Below are positions 21,192 to 25,389 of a stretch of DNA of 25,389 nt, piece by piece; the stretch's first letter is position 1, and each line of letters opens with the position of its first letter. The stretch is from CAYPPG01 sp964412555 (GTDB lineage Bacteria > Hinthialibacterota > Hinthialibacteria > Hinthialibacterales > Hinthialibacteraceae). A model generated the notes under the pieces. It did not search any database. It was given only the letters and a program-made list of their open reading frames with translations, and was not told where the DNA came from. The translations under genes and the position numbers were made by a program. Where the stretch lies: positions 1-25,389 of the forward strand of contig CAYPPG010000085.1 in NCBI GenBank assembly GCA_964412555.1, read 5' to 3'.

Positions 21192-24100
21192 TTATTTCAA
21201 TGATTGCCAGTAGAAATGTTGAATGCTGGAAGGTAAACCGATTGTATTGTTCGCAGTGACCACATGCAAGTAATAAGTCTGCTCGAGGAAGAATTCACCG
21301 TTTACAACCGCGGTAATATTGACAAATGTGCCACTCGCATCAGCGGGAACATCCCACATTACGGTTCCGATTTCATCAATCATCATGCCTTCCGGCCCTT
21401 CGGCGATAAAGTAATCGACTTGAGCGCCTTCGGGAGCAATTAACGCCACATCGTATTGATAGGTTGTTCCTTCATACGCAAAAAGTTGCGGTGTTGTGAA
21501 GAAATCGTAAGGATTAAATTCAACACCGTTCGTATTGTCGGCGGGTAGAACGATGAGGGAATATTCTTGCGTAACTACATTCGCTACGATGGGATATTCT
21601 TCTCCCTGATAGTTGGTTTCGGGATAAACGGACTCTGTCACTTGAATCACAACGTTGTGATTTCCAATTTGATCCGCTGTCGGGGGCCAGGTAATCAAAC
21701 CAATTTCAGGAACAATACTCATCCCTTCCGGTCCATCCAATAATTCCCACGTAAACAGTGGAAGATCAGTCGTTTCCGGAACGCCAGCGTTCGCGTTCGG
21801 ATGAGAAATTGGCAAAATATCTCCATCAAATAGTTTCGGTAAGTAGAAATATAAATTACCGACAGTGGCGTCAACATCCGGATCGGAAACAATCGCGGGA
21901 GGCGTATATCCGAATCCTGGGCTGGGTACCACGCGAAGTATTGTGACTGGCGCGGAGGTAAATCCACGTTCATCCACCGCTAAAACAGATACTAATAATG
22001 GAACTCCGTTCTTTACACCTTTAACGGTGTACGATCGAACGTCTTTTTCGACCGTGACATGTTGGGAATGGAGTGATAAAGAATCGTCCGTGGTGTATAG
22101 AATCGTAAAAAATTTTGTATCCGCCATGTTTTCATAATCCCATTGCACCGTGAATTCACCATCACCTGATCCGACCGCAATTTGAGTGACGGATTGGGGA
22201 TGCTTGCCATTGTCTACCCAAACATGTTTTGAGGAATAGGCAACCGCTTGGCTGTTTTTCCCATCATCAACTGTGATAAATACGTAATAGTATCCGGGTT
22301 GGACATTCGCAGTGTTGGTATCGAGCAAAATGGAGCCGGTTTCATCGTCTTCTTCGACGATAGTGAGAAGAAATCCATCTTCGTTCTTACGATCCGTATC
22401 CAAATAGATGCGGACAGTCGCATTATCATCGAGATCTTCATCGATCCATTCAAGACGATACACGCCGGCTGTATCGGTTGGTTGCAGATCGATAATTTCT
22501 GCAGTCGGTTCGTAATTTTGTGCAAGCAATTCGACGGAATACTCACCCAACGTATCCGTATTTTCCAATGTGACTGTATAGTCACCCAAATTGGGTTCAT
22601 TCAGGAAGAAATAGGCTTCTTTCGCATCGGGATTGAAGCGGCTGAAACCGACTGCATCCGCGAAACCATTCGGAAGCGCGCCATCAGCAAGCGCCAGTGT
22701 TGTTCCGCTCGGCAATGTAAGACTTGCAATCACTTCCGACACGTCAGAATTGGAATAAGTGATGCGGAAAATGGCCGCGGGAACTTCGCTGGAAACGTTC
22801 AAAACCGTCACGGGTTCGCCTGCGGGAGTTAAGCTAAACGTTCGGAGACCTGCTGATTGACCAACTTTATCGATTCGCGACCAATTGGTCATGAATTGCA
22901 TGCTGAAATTGCCTTCGCTTGAATAAAACGATTCATTATAGGGAGTTTCCCACGAATAATTTCTTTCCTGTTTGGTCGAAAAACTGAAACTTCCATTCGA
23001 AAATTTAAATCCAGCGGATGCTTTCACCGCAGGAATCGCGGGAGTACAAACTTCCGGAGTACAAACTTCTTTCGAACCGGAGCACCATCTAAAAGGATGG
23101 CTCCAACTTCCGCAGGGATAGCCGTAAGGAATGCTTGTGCATGTTTTCGGCACACAAGCTTTGGGAATTTCCGGCGTGATCGTAATGGAAACACTTCCGC
23201 TAAAGTCTGTGTTGTGAAGCGATGCTTTTGCATCGGCTAATGAATACCCACCGACAATGGGAACATCGCTGGGAATCTGCAAACTACCTTCTGCACTACC
23301 GGAAATCCCGCTGGAATCGATTCCGGCTGTGAAACTGGCGACGAAGACATCGATGAAGTTGGCTTCTGCTCCGATCGTGATGTTGTAGGGGGGACGATAT
23401 GAAAAAGACGCTTCACCGGTCGTGATTCCATACAATTTGGATGTGCCTGTGATGTCGATCCATCCATGCGCGGGGGTGATTGTGCCTTCTGTGTCTACTT
23501 CGAAAGTATAAGTGTCTCCAATTTCCGGGCCACCTACAATTCCCATCGTTCCGGTCAGGGTAAATTTATCAAAATCATTTAGATTATCCCCTTCTACGCC
23601 GATGGTGTTCAAAAACGCGTCCGTGTTACCCAGCGGAATTTTCAATCCATCTGCGGTAATGGCAAACATCGTTATTGCGCCATCTTGAATTTCGATACTG
23701 CCGGCGATTGAACCCGGATTTTCTGGATCGGCGCCCAATCCCGGAACCGTCATCTCCGCGCCACCACCCAATTTGTCTTCTTGCGGGAAATATTCCACAT
23801 AAGCGTTTTTCACGCCGACATTTCCGACTTCAAAATCGGGTAAATTAATCCGTCCACCAAGAATTTCCACGCCGGATTCACTGATGGAAAATTGCGCCGA
23901 TACCGTCAGACTTTCCGGAAACGATAAATTTGCCGTAGCCGTGAATTTTTGTGCGGACGAATCATAACTCGCATCCGTGATGCTCGCTTCCACGCCAGCG
24001 TAAGTAAACGTTCCACTTTCGAGCGTGATCGACGTGACGGTGGGGGGGACTGTCGTGGTATCGACATCGATCGTGATATTTTCGAGTACCAGCGTTGCGG

Positions 24101-24275
24101 TATTGGCGACATTCGTCACTTCGATTTTTTCATACGTGCCCGATACATTCCCGCTGAGAATATCACTTAAATCAAAAGATGATTGTGCTTGAACCGAAGT
24201 TGGCATGAATCCCAATGCGAAGATCCATGTAAATAAGATGAAACATGAAATCCAACTACATTTTTTAACTGACAT
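21192..24275 (-). CDS. Large secreted multidomain protein with Ig-like/FN3-like repeats
   Basis: I do not recognise a named family. The 1027-residue protein has a signal peptide ending near residue 30 (SVQA). Residues about 35-350 are Gly/Thr/Ser-rich beta-strands of a repetitive kind (for example SASFSYRPPYNITIGAEANF-like strands). A Cys-rich insertion at 374-410 contains six Cys (374, 379, 388, 398, 405, 410) flanked by near-duplicates CVPKTCT and VCTPEVCTP. A PKD/FN3-like stretch occupies about 590-800. Two putative Ig modules carry the matching motif GPEGMSI..GLITWPP near 847 and GPEGMMI..GTVMWDVP near 958. No membrane anchor or sorting signal is obvious at the C-terminus. AGAGGAAAG precedes the ATG. 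It is probably a cell-surface or extracellular structural or adhesion protein. It stands alone, with its own terminator. Confidence 0.82.
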   Translation of the reverse strand: MSVKKCSWISCFILFTWIFALGFMPTSVQAQSSFDLSDILSGNVSGTYEKIEVTNVANTATLVLENITIDVDTTTVPPTVTSITLESGTFTYAGVEASITDASYDSSAQKFTATANLSFPESLTVSAQFSISESGVEILGGRINLPDFEVGNVGVKNAYVEYFPQEDKLGGGAEMTVPGLGADPENPGSIAGSIEIQDGAITMFAITADGLKIPLGNTDAFLNTIGVEGDNLNDFDKFTLTGTMGIVGGPEIGDTYTFEVDTEGTITPAHGWIDITGTSKLYGITTGEASFSYRPPYNITIGAEANFIDVFVASFTAGIDSSGISGSAEGSLQIPSDVPIVGGYSLADAKASLHNTDFSGSVSITITPEIPKACVPKTCTSIPYGYPCGSWSHPFRWCSGSKEVCTPEVCTPAIPAVKASAGFKFSNGSFSFSTKQERNYSWETPYNESFYSSEGNFSMQFMTNWSRIDKVGQSAGLRTFSLTPAGEPVTVLNVSSEVPAAIFRITYSNSDVSEVIASLTLPSGTTLALADGALPNGFADAVGFSRFNPDAKEAYFFLNEPNLGDYTVTLENTDTLGEYSVELLAQNYEPTAEIIDLQPTDTAGVYRLEWIDEDLDDNATVRIYLDTDRKNEDGFLLTIVEEDDETGSILLDTNTANVQPGYYYVFITVDDGKNSQAVAYSSKHVWVDNGKHPQSVTQIAVGSGDGEFTVQWDYENMADTKFFTILYTTDDSLSLHSQHVTVEKDVRSYTVKGVKNGVPLLVSVLAVDERGFTSAPVTILRVVPSPGFGYTPPAIVSDPDVDATVGNLYFYLPKLFDGDILPISHPNANAGVPETTDLPLFTWELLDGPEGMSIVPEIGLITWPPTADQIGNHNVVIQVTESVYPETNYQGEEYPIVANVVTQEYSLIVLPADNTNGVEFNPYDFFTTPQLFAYEGTTYQYDVALIAPEGAQVDYFIAEGPEGMMIDEIGTVMWDVPADASGTFVNITAVVNGEFFLEQTYYLHVVTANNTIGLPSSIQHFYWQSLK

Positions 24276-24574
24276 AAAAACTTTCCTCTTTATATATTAG
24301 TAAAACGCTATATAACCATTGCTGTTCGGGGAAAAAAGTAAAGGGGTGACAAATGGGGCCACCGAACTTAATCGGTGGAAACACCAAGGCCATCATCAAA
24401 TTCATCCCCAGGTGCAAATTTCGCAGTAAATCGGCACCTCATTTCGGAGTGAATCGACAGGGGGGGAATCAGCGGGTGAAAATCGGCTGAAAACGCATCA
24501 TTTCTGACGCTGGATCAATCAACCAAGAAAGGCATACTCAGCTCTTGCTCAAACGATCAGGTTTGGAGGAGCCG
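24276..24574. other. Intergenic region before the IS21 transposase
   Basis: About 299 bp without a gene. It contains the promoter region of the minus-strand 1027-residue gene at its left side and, from about 24343, the likely end of the IS21 element. GC content rises from left to right at about that point. No other gene is supported. Confidence 0.5.
24343..24457. repeat. Probable left-end region of the IS21-family element
   Basis: IS21 elements have several related repeats at each end. Two imperfect 20-bp direct repeats, starting CAAATTTCGCAG at 24415 and CTCATTTCGGAG at 24438, agree at about 15 of 20 positions and have a 3-bp gap. Further left, GGGGTGACA at 24343-24351 contains a TGACA that could be the element tip. 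Just inside it CCACCG/CGGTGG (24359-24378) forms a hairpin. The right end is outside the window, so the exact tip is unproven. Confidence 0.45.
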
Positions 24575-25389
24575 ATGCCGAAGGAGAAATTGACCATGCG
24601 TAAAATCAAAGAGATACTACGTCTGAATTGGGAGTGTGGTCTGAGCAAGCAAAAGATTGCTCAGAGTTGTGGTGTATCCCGCAGTACGGTAGCGGATTAT
24701 CTGATGCGGGCGGGAGCGGCGGGACTGTCGTGGCCATTACCGGAAGAAATAAGTGAAGTCGAATTGGAAAAGCGGCTCTTTCCTGGCCATCCCAAGAATG
24801 TGGAAGACCAACGCCCTTTGCCGGATTGGTCAACGGTGCACCAAGAAGTCCGGAAAAAGGGAGTCACGTTGGAAGGGTTATGGACGGAGTACAAACTCGA
24901 CCATCCCACCGGCTATCAATACACGCAGTATTGCAATTACTACCGTCGCTGGAAAGCGACTCTGGACCTCTGCCTGCGCCAAGAGCACAAAGCGGGCGAG
25001 AAATTGTTTGTGGATTACTGCGGCCAGACAGTTCCCGTTATCGACCGAACCACGGGAGAAACCCGAGAAGCGCAGATTTTCGTGGCGGCGCTGGGCGCGT
25101 CGAATTACACCTATGCGGAAGCGACCTGGACGCAACAACTACCCGACTGGATTGGAGCGCATGAGCGGGCGCTGAAATTTCTGGGTGGTTGTCCAGAGGT
25201 ACTGGTTCCCGATAATCTGAAAAGTGGAGTCAGTCAGGCCTGCCGTTACGAACCCGACCTCAATCCGACGTATCAATCGTTCGCCTCCCATTATGGGATC
25301 GCGGTGATTCCGGCGCGAGTGCGGAAAGCGCGTGATAAAGCCAAAGTCGAAAAGAGCGTGCAGGTAGTGGAAAACTGGATTCTGGGGCG
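24575..25389 (+). CDS. istA: IS21 family transposase IstA, cut by the window end
   Basis: At least 271 residues are present; the gene runs off the window with no stop. The start MPKEKLTMRKIKEILRLNWECG is typical for one IstA subgroup, with a helix-turn-helix next (LSKQKIAQSCGVSRSTVADYL). The DDE catalytic core is recognisable: Asp in LFVDYCGQTVPV, Asp in VLVPDNLKSGV and Glu in DKAKVEKSVQ. GGAGGAG at 24564-24570 precedes the ATG at 24575; an ATG at 24596 is in the same frame but less well placed. It catalyses cut-and-paste transposition with the ATPase helper IstB, expected just downstream. No stop or frameshift is seen in the visible part, so it may be functional. Confidence 0.95.
   Translation, partial: MPKEKLTMRKIKEILRLNWECGLSKQKIAQSCGVSRSTVADYLMRAGAAGLSWPLPEEISEVELEKRLFPGHPKNVEDQRPLPDWSTVHQEVRKKGVTLEGLWTEYKLDHPTGYQYTQYCNYYRRWKATLDLCLRQEHKAGEKLFVDYCGQTVPVIDRTTGETREAQIFVAALGASNYTYAEATWTQQLPDWIGAHERALKFLGGCPEVLVPDNLKSGVSQACRYEPDLNPTYQSFASHYGIAVIPARVRKARDKAKVEKSVQVVENWILG

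Overview
The window is a bacterial chromosomal segment of moderate GC content with mixed gene orientation. It carries two Tat-exported sulfatases, a CehA/McbA-type metallohydrolase, a type II pseudopilin, large secreted repeat-type proteins, an ECF-type sigma/anti-sigma pair, a type ISP restriction remnant, an Rpn nuclease and an IS21 transposase. This mix suits an uncultured, polysaccharide-degrading lineage in or near the PVC group, Hydrogenedentota, Sumerlaeota, Hinthialibacterota or Poribacteria. That placement is inferred from gene style only; there is no rRNA or other taxonomic marker here.

Layout. 1-190: intergenic, with a GntR/HutC-like palindrome. 190-1608 (-): sulfatase. 1772-2536 (+): secreted EF-hand protein whose 3' part is built from a palindromic repeat. 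2594-4753 (+): secreted CehA/McbA metallohydrolase. 4754-5276: long regulatory region with a promoter and three related palindromes. 5277-6173 (+): secreted two-domain fasciclin protein made by an exact 134-residue duplication. 6288-6527 (-): DUF433 protein. 6734-7894 (+): sucC without sucD. 8244-9647 (+): NCS1 nucleobase permease. 9739-10746 (+): Rpn-family nuclease. 10802-12891 (+): overlapping bioD and bioA. 12892-14381 (-): anti-sigma and sigma factors with an ATGA overlap. 14495-18233 (+): four-gene ABC-2 export operon (ATPase, permease, ATPase, permease), interrupted after its first gene by two tandem REP-like elements. 18277-18819 (-): pseudopilin. 19086-20567 (+): second sulfatase. 20624-21091 (-): C-terminal remnant of a type ISP restriction-modification enzyme. 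21192-24275 (-): 1027-residue secreted protein. 24575 to the window end (+): IstA of an IS21-family element.

How the genes may work together. The sigma/anti-sigma pair and the ABC operon diverge from a 113-bp spacer containing a 7-6-7 inverted repeat, so an envelope-stress or signal-responsive export module is a reasonable hypothesis. The sulfatase, EF-hand and metallohydrolase genes form a secreted or periplasmic catabolic group. bioDA is a partial biotin operon. The other genes look like unrelated single units.

Most notable signals: the phased palindromes at the fasciclin promoter; two classes of cloverleaf-like palindromic repeat, one inside a coding region and one supplying the ribosome binding site of the next gene; and the restriction-enzyme remnant. 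No CRISPR array, tRNA, rRNA or recognised riboswitch was seen. Nothing here proves a wholly new system; the best candidates are set out in the findings.
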